NCBI GenBank assembly: GCA_026914155.1
Contig: JAPPGH010000031.1
Location: 223,517-287,516, forward strand
Direction of reading: 5' to 3'
Origin: Candidatus Palauibacter rhopaloidicola
GTDB taxonomy: Bacteria > Gemmatimonadota > Gemmatimonadetes > Palauibacterales > Palauibacteraceae
DNA length: 64,000 bases
Shown: piece after piece, positions 7,702-16,545 of the stretch
How the letters are laid out: every line of letters begins with the position of its first letter
Numbering within the stretch: position 1 is the first letter of the stretch
Program-made: the position numbers and the translations under genes
Notes under the pieces: generated by a model
Told to the model about the DNA's origin: nothing
Databases searched by the model: none
What the model saw: only the letters and a program-made list of their open reading frames with translations

Positions 7702-9734
7702 GCCCGATCCCCCGCGGAGATCGGCAACCCCGGCGGTCGCGTCCCCTTCCCGTCGCCGATCCGGGCACGGATCTCGAACAGTTCGTCCCGCAGCCGGGCC
7801 GCCGTCTCGAAATCGAGCGCGGCCGCCGCGGCGCGCATGTCCTTCTCGATCGCCTCGGCCAGGGCCTCAGGCGACAGGTCCTCGTAGGAACCTTCCCGTT
7901 CATGCACGGCGGGCTGCGCCTCCCGCGCATCGGCCACCGCGGTCGAGAACCGGATCTCCCTCACCGACTTCACGATCGAGCGCGGCTCGATCCCGTGCTC
8001 CCGGTTGTATTCCGCCTGCACTTCGCGTCGCCGCGCCGTCTCCTCCATCGCGCGCCGCATCGAATCCGTCACCTTGTCCGCGTACAGAATCGCTTTCCCG
8101 GCGAGGTTCCGGGCCGCGCGCCCGATCGTCTGCACGAGCGACCGGTCCGAACGGAGGAAGCCCTCCTTGTCGGCGTCGAGGATCGCGACCAGGGACACCT
8201 CCGGCAGGTCGAGACCCTCGCGCAGCAGGTTGATCCCGACGAGGACGTCGAACGTCCCCAGCCGCAGGTCGCGCAGGATCTTCACGCGGTCGATCGCCGC
8301 GATGTCCGAGTGCATGTAGCGCACCCTCACACCTCGCACCGCGAGGAACTCGGACAGATCTTCCGCCATCCGCTTCGTGAGCGTCGTCACGAGCACGCGC
8401 TCGCGCCGTTCCGTCCGCCCGCGAATCTCGCCGAGCAGGTCGTCTACCTGCCCGCGCACCGGCCGTACCTCCACTTCCGGATCCAGCAATCCGGTCGGCC
8501 GAATCAACTGTTCGACGACCACGCCCTCGCTCTTCCGCAACTCGTACTCGCCGGGCGTCGCGCTCACGAAGATGGCGCGCGGCACGAGATCTTCCCATTC
8601 CCCGAACGACAGCGGCCGGTTGTCCAGCGCGGACGGGAGCCGAAAACCGAACTCGACCAGCGTCGTCTTTCGACTGCGGTCCCCCTCGTACATGCCACCG
8701 ATCTGCGGGATCGACACGTGGGACTCATCGACGACCACGACATAGTCATCAGGAAAATAGTCCAGGAGACAGTAGGGACGGCTGCCGGGCGCCCGGCCGT
8801 CCAGGTGTCGGCTGTAGTTCTCGATCCCGGGACAGAACCCTACTTCCGTCAGCATCTCGAGATCGAACCGCGTGCGCTGTTCGAGGCGCTGCGCTTCGAG
8901 GAGCCGGCCATCCTGCCGCAGGTGCATCAGCCGTTCTTCCAGCTCCACGTAGATCGCGTGCCGGGCCTCCTCCAGCCGGTGGCCGAGCGTCGCGTAGTGC
9001 GTGGCGGGAAAGATCGACGTCTCGGGCAGGCGGGTGATGGTCGCGCCGGTCATCGGATCGATCTTCGAGATGCGTTCGATCGCGTCGCCCCACATCTCGA
9101 CCCGGACCCCCTGCTCCTCGTACGCGGGCAGGATCTCGATCACGTCGCCCCGCACCCGGAACGTGCCTCGCACGAAATCGAGATCGTTCCGCGAATACTG
9201 GATCTGCACGAGTCCGGAGAGGATCTCCCGGCGGGTTATCTCCTGCCCTTCGCGCAGCGTGAGCATGAGTTCCCGGTAGCCGACCGGATCGCCGAGTCCG
9301 TAGATCGCGGACACGGAGGCCACGACGATCACATCCCGCCGTTCCATGAGGGCGGAGGTGGCGCGGAGCCGCAGCCGGTCGATGTCCTCGTTGATCGACG
9401 CGTCTTTCTCTATGAAAGTGTCTGTCGCGGGGACATAGGCCTCGGGCTGGTAATAATCGTAGTAGGAAATGAAGTACTCGACGGCGTTGCGGGGAAAGAA
9501 CTGCCGCAGCTCCCCATACAACTGGGCGGCGAGCGTCTTGTTGTGGCTCATCACCAGCGTCGGGCGATTGACCTCCGCAATCATCGCCGCCAGCGTCACC
9601 GTCTTGCCGCTGCCGGTCACGCCGAGCAGCGTCTGCCACTTGTCGCCGCGGCGGACGCCTTCGGCCAACTCGCGGATTGCGGTCGGCTGGTCGCCCATGG
9701 GCTCGAACGGAAGCTGGAGGTCGAAGCGGGGCAT
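7698..9734 (-). CDS. uvrB: Excinuclease ABC subunit B
   Basis: Damage-verification helicase of nucleotide excision repair. The 678-residue product has Walker A GVTGSGKT (38-45), the beta-hairpin motif [12 protein letters not shown] and the helicase motif [11 protein letters not shown]. The C-terminal helicase block includes [15 protein letters not shown] and QTIGRAARN, and a UVR domain that contacts UvrC closes the protein. I prefer ATG 9734 (MPRFDL) because the family begins there. GTG 9755, which overlaps the rel stop as GTGA, is the alternative and adds seven residues. Confidence 0.97.
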   Translation of the reverse strand: MPRFDLQLPFEPMGDQPTAIRELAEGVRRGDKWQTLLGVTGSGKTVTLAAMIAEVNRPTLVMSHNKTLAAQLYGELRQFFPRNAVEYFISYYDYYQPEAYVPATDTFIEKDASINEDIDRLRLRATSALMERRDVIVVASVSAIYGLGDPVGYRELMLTLREGQEITRREILSGLVQIQYSRNDLDFVRGTFRVRGDVIEILPAYEEQGVRVEMWGDAIERISKIDPMTGATITRLPETSIFPATHYATLGHRLEEARHAIYVELEERLMHLRQDGRLLEAQRLEQRTRFDLEMLTEVGFCPGIENYSRHLDGRAPGSRPYCLLDYFPDDYVVVVDESHVSIPQIGGMYEGDRSRKTTLVEFGFRLPSALDNRPLSFGEWEDLVPRAIFVSATPGEYELRKSEGVVVEQLIRPTGLLDPEVEVRPVRGQVDDLLGEIRGRTERRERVLVTTLTKRMAEDLSEFLAVRGVRVRYMHSDIAAIDRVKILRDLRLGTFDVLVGINLLREGLDLPEVSLVAILDADKEGFLRSDRSLVQTIGRAARNLAGKAILYADKVTDSMRRAMEETARRREVQAEYNREHGIEPRSIVKSVREIRFSTAVADAREAQPAVHEREGSYEDLSPEALAEAIEKDMRAAAAALDFETAARLRDELFEIRARIGDGKGTRPPGLPISAGDRA

Positions 9735-9751
9735 GGTCTCGAATCGGCGGG

Positions 9752-11971
9752 TCACTCGATGGTGAGGCCGCTCTCCCCGAAGGACTCCTTTCGTTCGACG
9801 GAGATCACGCCCTTCACGCCCTGAACCTGGCGCATGACTTTCTGCAGGTGGGTCAGGTTCTCGACTTCGACGACGAACTGCCCGCGCATCCCTCCCTCGA
9901 CCCCCTTGATGTCGGCTGACTGAATGTTCGTGCCCGTGTCACTGACCGCGCGGGCGATGTCCGCGAACAGGCCGTGGCGATCCGTCCCCTCCATGACGAT
10001 GCGGACGAGGAAGCGGCGCTCGCCGTGCGCCTGCCACTCGATTTCCACCCGGCGCTCGGGAGCGTTGGACAGGTTCAGGACATTCGGACAATCCTGCCTG
10101 TGGATGGAAACGCCGCGACCGCGGGTGATATAGCCGATGACCCTGTCCCCGGGGACCGGCTGGCAACACTGGGAGTACCGGACCATCAGGTTCTCCATCC
10201 CCTGGATCCGAATCCCCTGGCCACCGCCCCAGACCTTGTCCACGAGCTTGTGAAGCGGACTCGGAGTCTTCTGGGGCACTTCGGGGATGACCTCCGGGAG
10301 GATGGCGCGCATCACGCGCGTGAGTCCCACATCCCCGCGGCCGGTGGCCGCATGGAGCGCCTCGGGCCCATCGTACCCCAGGGTCTCGCATGCAGATCTG
10401 AGGGCCGCCTCGTCCACCTTCCCGCGACGGCGGCGCCTCCACTCCCGCTGAATGATGTCCTTCCCCAGTTGGACGGCGGACTCCTGCTCCTCATCGCGGA
10501 TCCATTGCCGGATCTCGTGGCGGGCCTTGCTGCTCCTTACGAAGCCCAGCCAATCCCGGCTCGGCGTCTGCGAATCGGAGGTGAGGATGTGCACGGTGTC
10601 CCCGTTCCGAAGCGGACGGCTGAGCGGGGCGATCCGTTCGTTCACCTTCGCGCCCTTGCAGCGAAGCCCGACCTCGGTGTGAACGGCGAAGGCGAAGTCG
10701 ATGGGCGTGGCCCCCTTCGGGAGCTGCTTGACGTCTCCCGCCGGGGTGAAGACGAAGATCTCATCCTGGAACAGGTCGATGCGGAGGAACTCCATGAACT
10801 CCTCCGGCTCGCGCGTCTCCTGCTGCCACTCGAGTACCTGCCGGAACCACGCGAGTTCGTCGTCGACCTCATCCCCGGACCGGCCCTCCTTGTAGCGCCA
10901 GTGCGCCGCGATCCCGTACTCCGCGGTGCGGTGCATTTCGTGCGTACGGATCTGGATCTCGTACAGCGCGCCGCCGGGGCCGAAGATCGTCGTGTGCAGG
11001 CTCTGGTACATGTTCGACTTCGGCGTGGCGATGAAGTCGTGGAAGCGCTCCGTGAGCGGCGTCCACTTGTTGTGCACGATGCCGAGCGCGTGGTAGCAGT
11101 CGCGCACCGAATCCACGATGAGCCGCATCGCCAGCGTGTCGTACACCTCCTCGTACGGCTTGTCGCGCTTCACCATCTTGCCGAAGATGGACCAGAGGTG
11201 CTTGGGGCGCCCCGTGACTTCGCAAACGATTCCGGCGGCGTCGAGTTCGGCCCGGAGCGGCTCCTCCATCCGTCGGATCAGTTCCTCGCGCTCGCCCCGC
11301 GTGGCGTTGACCTCCTTCACGAGCTTCCTGTACCCCTCGGGCTCGAGAAACTTGAAGGCAAGGTCTTCGAGTTCCCATTTCAGCCGTGCGACCCCGAGAC
11401 GGTGGGCGAGCGGCGCGTAGATCTCCCGGGTTTCGAGCGCGATCCGCTGCCGGGCGCCCGCCGGCATATGCTCCAGCGTCCGCATGTTGTGGAGACGGTC
11501 CGCGAGCTTGACCATGATCACGCGCGCGTCCCGGGCCATGGAGAGGAGGAGCTTGCGGTAGGTCTCGACCTGACGCTCCGCCATCGAGCCGAACGCGAAC
11601 AGCGAGATCTTCGTGAGGCCGTCCACGATGAGGGCGATTTCCTCGCCGAACTCCGTCCGGATCTCGTCCACGGTCGTGTCCGTGTCCTCCACCACATCGT
11701 GGAGGAGCGAAGCCGCGATGCTCACCGTGTCGAGTCGGATCTCGGTGAGGATCTTGGCGACCTCCACGCAGTGGCGGATGTAGTCCTCGCCCGAGCGGCG
11801 CTTCTGCCCCTCGTGTTTCTCCAGGCTGTACTGGAACGCAAGGGCGAGCAGGTCGAGGTCGAGGCGGGCCTCGTAGCCCTCGATCGCCTTCATGAAGTCC
11901 GGGGGTAGCAGCGAGCGCGGGCCCGCTCCCGGCGCGGCCCGGTCGACTTCCCGCTTGAGGCTGCTCTCCAC
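9752..11971 (-). CDS. spoT: Bifunctional (p)ppGpp synthetase/hydrolase Rel/SpoT
   Basis: Makes and degrades the stringent-response alarmone. The 739-residue product has an N-terminal HD hydrolase domain with intact [10 protein letters not shown] (His91-Asp92), so hydrolase activity is expected. The synthetase domain has [15 protein letters not shown] and [17 protein letters not shown] domain ([22 protein letters not shown]) and a C-terminal ACT domain ([18 protein letters not shown]) follow. GTG 11971 has GGAG 8 bases upstream; an ATG at codon 27 is a weaker option. A 16-base palindrome lies 35 bases upstream. Confidence 0.95.
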   Translation of the reverse strand: MESSLKREVDRAAPGAGPRSLLPPDFMKAIEGYEARLDLDLLALAFQYSLEKHEGQKRRSGEDYIRHCVEVAKILTEIRLDTVSIAASLLHDVVEDTDTTVDEIRTEFGEEIALIVDGLTKISLFAFGSMAERQVETYRKLLLSMARDARVIMVKLADRLHNMRTLEHMPAGARQRIALETREIYAPLAHRLGVARLKWELEDLAFKFLEPEGYRKLVKEVNATRGEREELIRRMEEPLRAELDAAGIVCEVTGRPKHLWSIFGKMVKRDKPYEEVYDTLAMRLIVDSVRDCYHALGIVHNKWTPLTERFHDFIATPKSNMYQSLHTTIFGPGGALYEIQIRTHEMHRTAEYGIAAHWRYKEGRSGDEVDDELAWFRQVLEWQQETREPEEFMEFLRIDLFQDEIFVFTPAGDVKQLPKGATPIDFAFAVHTEVGLRCKGAKVNERIAPLSRPLRNGDTVHILTSDSQTPSRDWLGFVRSSKARHEIRQWIRDEEQESAVQLGKDIIQREWRRRRRGKVDEAALRSACETLGYDGPEALHAATGRGDVGLTRVMRAILPEVIPEVPQKTPSPLHKLVDKVWGGGQGIRIQGMENLMVRYSQCCQPVPGDRVIGYITRGRGVSIHRQDCPNVLNLSNAPERRVEIEWQAHGERRFLVRIVMEGTDRHGLFADIARAVSDTGTNIQSADIKGVEGGMRGQFVVEVENLTHLQKVMRQVQGVKGVISVERKESFGESGLTIE

Positions 11972-12005
11972 GCTTCGCGCTCCGTCCCTGAGACGTCACC
12001 GCTCT

Positions 12006-12021
12006 GGTGTGGCGCCACACC
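12006..12021. promoter_or_regulatory. 16-base perfect palindrome upstream of rel
   Basis: GGTGTGGCGCCACACC is a perfect inverted repeat with no spacer, between radC and the rel start 35 bases away. It could be an operator of a dimeric regulator or a small hairpin. No T tract follows on either strand, so it is not a convincing terminator. Confidence 0.4.
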
Positions 12022-12117
12022 GCACCCGCGGCCGCCATCCAGCGGCCCGGGTAACCCGTAAAGGTAGCAGTAGCGCGCGCGTTCGGCGCGGGCCGACCGG
12101 GAGCCCGGCGTGCTGCC

Positions 12118-12801
12118 TCAGCAGATGCCGCGTTCGCGGAGGCTCACGTAGGCGCGGTCGCCGAGGATGATGTGGTCGCGGACGGGGATGCCGAGGAGCC
12201 GGCCGCTTTCGACGAGTTGGCAGGTCACGGCGATGTCTTCGGGCGACGGCTCGGGTTCGCCGCTGGGATGGTTGTGGGCGAGGATGACGGAGGCCGCGGC
12301 CGTGGCGATCGCCGGTGCGAACACTTCCCGCGGGTGGACGAGCGAGCTGTTCAGGAGCCCCACCGTGAGTCGCCGCTCGAGCAGCACCTGGCTCTGCGTA
12401 TCCAGGTAGATGACCCAGAATTCTTCCTGCCGGCGATCCCGCAACAGGGGGCCGAGGCGTCCGAACACGTCCGCCGGGCTGCGGATGCGGGCGCTGGCAC
12501 GGGCGGGTTCGGCGGCTTGCCGCCGCCCGAGCGCGAGCGCCGCGGCCACGGCGGCCGAGCGGGCGGGGCCGACCCCCCCGGTCCGCTCGAGTTCGGCCGG
12601 CTCCGCCTGCCCCATCTCCCGCAGCGAGCCGCCGAAGTCGGCCAGCAGACGCCCGGCGACGTCCACAGCGGAACGCCCCGTCGCGCCCGCGCCGAGCACG
12701 ACCGCGAGCAGTTCCGTCGTCGAGAGCGCGTCGGGGCTGAAGCGGCGGAGCCGCTCCCGCGGACGTTCGCTCGCCGGGAGTTCGAGGATCTTCGGAGCCA
12801 T
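12118..12801 (-). CDS. radC: RadC-like JAB/MPN domain protein
   Basis: Member of the RadC (YeeS/YicR) family, historically annotated as DNA repair; the biochemical role is unsettled. The 227-residue product has an N-terminal helix-hairpin-helix region (STTELLAVVLGAG, TGGVGPARSAAVAAAL). The C-terminal JAB metalloprotease-like domain has the intact JAMM signature HNHPSGEPEPSPED with an upstream HPREVF. ATG 12801 is the only sensible start. The 146 bases between it and rel hold a palindrome but no evident promoter. Confidence 0.92.
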   Translation of the reverse strand: MAPKILELPASERPRERLRRFSPDALSTTELLAVVLGAGATGRSAVDVAGRLLADFGGSLREMGQAEPAELERTGGVGPARSAAVAAALALGRRQAAEPARASARIRSPADVFGRLGPLLRDRRQEEFWVIYLDTQSQVLLERRLTVGLLNSSLVHPREVFAPAIATAAASVILAHNHPSGEPEPSPEDIAVTCQLVESGRLLGIPVRDHIILGDRAYVSLRERGIC

Positions 12802-13011
12802 GCGTCATGTATCCCCGCGGCCATGAATTCCGTCTCAACTCGGGGGTAGCGGAGGGTAAATCGTCCCCGGCGCCGGTGGCACACTCCGATCGGATCGCGC
12901 ATGTTGCGGGCACCCTGGCGGCCGAGGACGAACATCCGAGCCGGGGCGGGAATCGCGCATTCGAACGCGCGAACTCCCGAGTCCCTGTCTCCTTACCGTC
13001 AGGAGGACCAC

Positions 13012-13842
13012 ATGACTTCACGATGGCGCAGCTTCGCCGCCACGACGCTCATCTTCGCCGCCGCCCTCACCTCGTGCGGGCCCTCCCCCGCCATCCGAAC
13101 CATCCCGCTCGAAGCTCCGCTCCTGCTGCGGATGGCGCCGCCCGAGGGTCAGGTTTCCCGCTACGCCTACTCCATGGAAACGAGCGTGGAGAGTCCCATG
13201 ATGCCTTCGACCGGCGACCCGCTCATCACCATGACCTGGCAACAGATTCAGACGGTCCTGAGTGTGGACGCTGAGGTCATTCGAGTCCGCGGGGCGATCG
13301 ATTCGGCCAGCACCACGTTCGGGATGCCGATGCCGGGGATGGACGACATGCTGCCCGACTTCTCCGGGCTGTCCTTCACCGTCGACATGGACCCGCGCGG
13401 CAGTGTCCTGCAGGTCGTGGAGAGCGAGGGCGTACCGGAAGATGCCGGGGTGAGCGTCGAGAGCATGCTGCAGGGAGCCGGCCATTCCGTGCTGCCTGAA
13501 GAGGAGGTCAGTCCCGGGGATTCCTGGATGGTCGAGACGCCGATCGAGATGCCGATGGGGACCGGCGGAACGATGTCGATGGACATGGAATTCACGTACA
13601 CGTTCGTGAGTCTTGCCGACGGCCTCGCCACGCTTTCGTTCGAGGGGCCGATGGACATGGACATGGACATGCAGGGCATGGCGATGAGCGGTTCGGGGAC
13701 CCTGTCCGGAACGCTGGTCGTCGATCTGGTCGAGGGCCGGCACGTGAGCCAGACGAGCCGGCAGAACATGGAAATGAGCGTGGCCGGGACGTCGACGACG
13801 GTGAATACGACGACGACACTCGAACTGATGCCGGACAGTTGA
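13012..13842 (+). CDS. Methionine-rich lipoprotein, unrecognised family (copy 1)
   Basis: I do not recognise the family. The 276-residue product has a signal peptide with lipobox LTSC (Cys22). A beta-rich body follows with many Met and Asp residues, including MDMDMDMQGMAM, EMPMGTGGTMSMDMEF and FGMPMPGMDDM. It ends in a Thr-rich stretch (TTVNTTTTLEL). AGGAGG 5-6 bases upstream fixes ATG 13012. It is paralogous to the next gene: both have LLR-APP-GQ-SRY near the mature N-terminus, MDPRG in the middle and TTTLEL at the end. The 210 bases upstream, divergent from radC, show no clear promoter. Confidence 0.8.
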   Translation: MTSRWRSFAATTLIFAAALTSCGPSPAIRTIPLEAPLLLRMAPPEGQVSRYAYSMETSVESPMMPSTGDPLITMTWQQIQTVLSVDAEVIRVRGAIDSASTTFGMPMPGMDDMLPDFSGLSFTVDMDPRGSVLQVVESEGVPEDAGVSVESMLQGAGHSVLPEEEVSPGDSWMVETPIEMPMGTGGTMSMDMEFTYTFVSLADGLATLSFEGPMDMDMDMQGMAMSGSGTLSGTLVVDLVEGRHVSQTSRQNMEMSVAGTSTTVNTTTTLELMPDS

Positions 13843-13886
13843 CGCGAACCGGCTCCCGAAGTCCTGAGACCTTGAGTGGAGGACCC

Positions 13887-14666
13887 ATGAAACCAGTTCT
13901 GCGCGGTGTCGGCAGCGCCGCCCTGATCGCCGTCGCGTTTGCTCTCCCCGTGAGCGGGCAGACGCTCCTTCGACTCGCCCCGCCCGATGGTCAGGAGAGT
14001 CGGTATGTCTTCTCCATGGAAATGACCATGGAGAACCCCATGATGCCTCCCGGACCCGCCATTACTCTCCACGCCCGTCTGACGCAGACGGTCCTGAGCG
14101 CGACGGAGGAGGGCATCCGGGCCGGCGCCGTGATCGACTCGTCCTCGATGACCTCGGTTATCCCGGGGGTCAATCCGGTGGACCTCTCCGGGAGCGCCTT
14201 TACAATCGAAATGGATCCGCGCGGACGGCTGCTGAACGTCGTCGCCGACGAAACCACGGACTCCGAGGCCCGGGAGGCCGGGGAGCCGCTGTTCGAGGAC
14301 ACGGACTTCTTCTGGCTACCCGAGGCCGAGGTCGCCGCGGGGGATTCCTGGACGGAGACCGTACCGGTCTCCATGGCGGTGGGCGGACCCGCGCAAACCA
14401 CGGACGTGGAAATCACGTACACGCTCTCGAGCCTGGAGGACGGTCAGGCGACGATCACGTTCTCCGGCCCCGTGGAGTCCAGTATCGACATGGGCGGGAT
14501 GCCGGGGAGCATCAGCGGAGAACTGAGCGGGTCGATGACCGTGGACCTGGGCAAGGGCCGGTACGTCCTTCAGGAAAGCCTGACGAAGCTCGAGATGGTG
14601 GTCGGTGGGATGGCCATCCCCATGGAAATGACGACGACGCTCGAACTGGTCACGGATTCGGGTTAG
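13887..14666 (+). CDS. Exported paralogue of the preceding protein (copy 2)
   Basis: This 259-residue product has a signal peptide ending ALPVSG before QTLLRLAPPDGQ, probably cleaved by signal peptidase I because no lipobox cysteine is present. Shared landmarks with copy 1 are SRY-SME-PMMP, MDPRG, AGDSW and the terminal MTTTLELVTDSG, so the pair arose by tandem duplication. It keeps some Met-rich segments (SMEMTMENPMMPPG) but lacks the MDMDMDM tract. GGAGG lies 4-5 bases before ATG 13887. The last 17 bases overlap, tail to tail, the CocE-like gene. Function unknown. Confidence 0.8.
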   Translation: MKPVLRGVGSAALIAVAFALPVSGQTLLRLAPPDGQESRYVFSMEMTMENPMMPPGPAITLHARLTQTVLSATEEGIRAGAVIDSSSMTSVIPGVNPVDLSGSAFTIEMDPRGRLLNVVADETTDSEAREAGEPLFEDTDFFWLPEAEVAAGDSWTETVPVSMAVGGPAQTTDVEITYTLSSLEDGQATITFSGPVESSIDMGGMPGSISGELSGSMTVDLGKGRYVLQESLTKLEMVVGGMAIPMEMTTTLELVTDSG

Positions 14667-16545
14667 CAGGCTTCATCGGCAGGACAATGCGGGACGCGTG
14701 GATCGCGTTGCGGTGCACCGTCCACTCCGGGACGCTCCCGTCTCGCGGATAGCGGAGGAAGGTGTCCGCGTCCGCGCCGGCGAGGGCGATCCGGATGCGG
14801 TGGCCCGCCCGGAACAGTACCGACGTCGCCCACAGGTCGAAGCTCAGTTCCGCGACCTCCCCCGGCACGAGCGGGAGGGCGTCCGCGCGCGACTCGCTGC
14901 GGTGCGGCCCGTACTTGCGATACAACGGCGGGGCGTCCGTGACCGCGCGCATGACGCCGCGGAGCTGCCCCTCGGTGATGTACCGCACGGTGCCGTCCGG
15001 AGCGACGTCTTCCAGGTAGACGATGAAGGCGCCGTCCGTCTCGGTGGACGCCAGGTGCAGCGTGACGACGGGGTGGCCGGTGGCTTCGGTATCGGCCGGT
15101 AGCGGCGCGCTGGTATAGGTCAGGAGCTTCTCATCCTCCGCGCGGCGGTCGCCGTACACGACATCGCCGCCCCCGCCGTTCGTGTACCAGCGGTTCCGGG
15201 TCCCCGTCGTGGCGGTGAAGTCGACGGTGTAGGGGTCCACCCCCGCTTCCGAGGCGGGAGCTTCCATCGACAGCGTGCCTCCCTCGCCGAAGTACCACGT
15301 CACGTCGTCGAAGCCCTCCGGCGGCCACGTCTCCGTGCGCGTCCAGCGATCGGCGCCGAGCGTGTAGTAGTGGATCTCGGTCGGCGTCTCCCCGGACCCG
15401 TCTTCCTTCAGGTGCGCGTCGAAGAACGCGACGAGTTCCTCGAACCGGGAGTCGGCGTCAGGTGCGACGGGCGTGTCGTCCGCCTTGAAGGGGTCCGTGT
15501 CGTTGCGCGCCCCGTGGTCCCACGGGCCGATGAACACCTGCTGCGGGTTCGAGATCGTGTTGTAGCGGCCGAGCGTGCCGTTCACGGTCCCGGCGTCCTG
15601 CCAGCCGACGCGGACGAACATGGCCGCGCCGGACTCGTCGATCTGCGGGAGGTGGCCGGAAGGGCTGCGACGGTGCCCGACGTTCGTCTCGCCGTAGGGG
15701 CCGAACGGGTCGTCCCGGAACTCGTACTCCAGCGCCGCCTCGAAGGGCACGGTATTGGCCTGGTGCTCCGCCACGGCGGCTGCGAGCAGCGATCCATCGA
15801 CGTCAGCATCGACCGGTTTCACGCCGGTGACCCGACTCTGCACCTCGTCGCAGGCGGCCCCCATCGCGTCGGAAAGGCCGCAGATGTCGTTCAGGTCCTG
15901 CATGCGCGTGCGGTTCGACCAGTCCTCGAGGAAGCCAACCGTGAGCACGCCGCCGGGGAAGATGAGGTGGCCGAAGTTGTCGAAGTCGTTGAAAAGGGGC
16001 GCGACCGCCTTCACGGCGAGGTTCCGGTTGACCGCGAGCATCTCGGCCGTGTTCCCCGCGTAGGAGACCCCGTAGGCGCCCACGCGCCCGTTGGACCAGG
16101 GCTGGTCCGCGATCCAGTCCGCGACCTCCCCGTAATCCGTGACCTCGTCTTCGGCGAGCTCGAAGCGGCGTATCCCGAACGAGGCCCCGCTTCCCCGCCC
16201 GTCCACGAGGACGAGCGCGTACCCCGCCCGGTTCCAGCGCTCCGCCTCGGCGAAATTCGACGTCTCCTCGAGCGGAACGCCGACCTCGCCCCGGGCGCGC
16301 CAGTAACGGGTCGCCCGAATCATGGCCGGGAGCCGGTCGCCGGGCTGGATGCCGTCGGGCAGCCACACGTCGACGGCGATACGGACGCCGTCGCGCATGG
16401 GGATGTGAAGCGCCTGGTTGCGCGTGAGCGCACTCACGGGGGCGTCTTCCGCGCCATCGGCGGGAGTCGAAGCGACGTCCCCGCAGGCGAGCCCGGCCAG
16501 CGCCGTCAGCCCCGCGGCCAGGGACGCCGGCCGTCCTCGGCTCAC
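14650..16545 (-). CDS. CocE/NonD-type alpha/beta hydrolase, lipoprotein
   Basis: Belongs to the X-Pro dipeptidyl-peptidase/CocE serine-hydrolase family, which includes cocaine esterase and alpha-amino-acid acylases. The 631-residue product has a lipoprotein signal (LAGLAC, Cys21) and a hydrolase domain with nucleophile Ser161 in AYGVSYAGN. The probable acid lies in GWQDAGT and the histidine in GPWDHG. The C-terminal jelly-roll domain has LSFDLWATSVLFRAGHRIR. GTG 16545 overlaps the stop of the upstream gamma-glutamyltransferase-like gene (GTGA), so the two are coupled. The substrate cannot be read from sequence; a peptide or acyl-amino acid is plausible given the neighbour. Confidence 0.88.
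   Translation of the reverse strand: MSRGRPASLAAGLTALAGLACGDVASTPADGAEDAPVSALTRNQALHIPMRDGVRIAVDVWLPDGIQPGDRLPAMIRATRYWRARGEVGVPLEETSNFAEAERWNRAGYALVLVDGRGSGASFGIRRFELAEDEVTDYGEVADWIADQPWSNGRVGAYGVSYAGNTAEMLAVNRNLAVKAVAPLFNDFDNFGHLIFPGGVLTVGFLEDWSNRTRMQDLNDICGLSDAMGAACDEVQSRVTGVKPVDADVDGSLLAAAVAEHQANTVPFEAALEYEFRDDPFGPYGETNVGHRRSPSGHLPQIDESGAAMFVRVGWQDAGTVNGTLGRYNTISNPQQVFIGPWDHGARNDTDPFKADDTPVAPDADSRFEELVAFFDAHLKEDGSGETPTEIHYYTLGADRWTRTETWPPEGFDDVTWYFGEGGTLSMEAPASEAGVDPYTVDFTATTGTRNRWYTNGGGGDVVYGDRRAEDEKLLTYTSAPLPADTEATGHPVVTLHLASTETDGAFIVYLEDVAPDGTVRYITEGQLRGVMRAVTDAPPLYRKYGPHRSESRADALPLVPGEVAELSFDLWATSVLFRAGHRIRIALAGADADTFLRYPRDGSVPEWTVHRNAIHASRIVLPMKPANPNP

Noticed and set aside
11000..11100. 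NMYQSLHT in the Rel synthetase domain, differing from NGYQS
   Set aside because: The Met form is common in Gram-positive-type Rel enzymes, so it is not evidence of an inactive synthetase.
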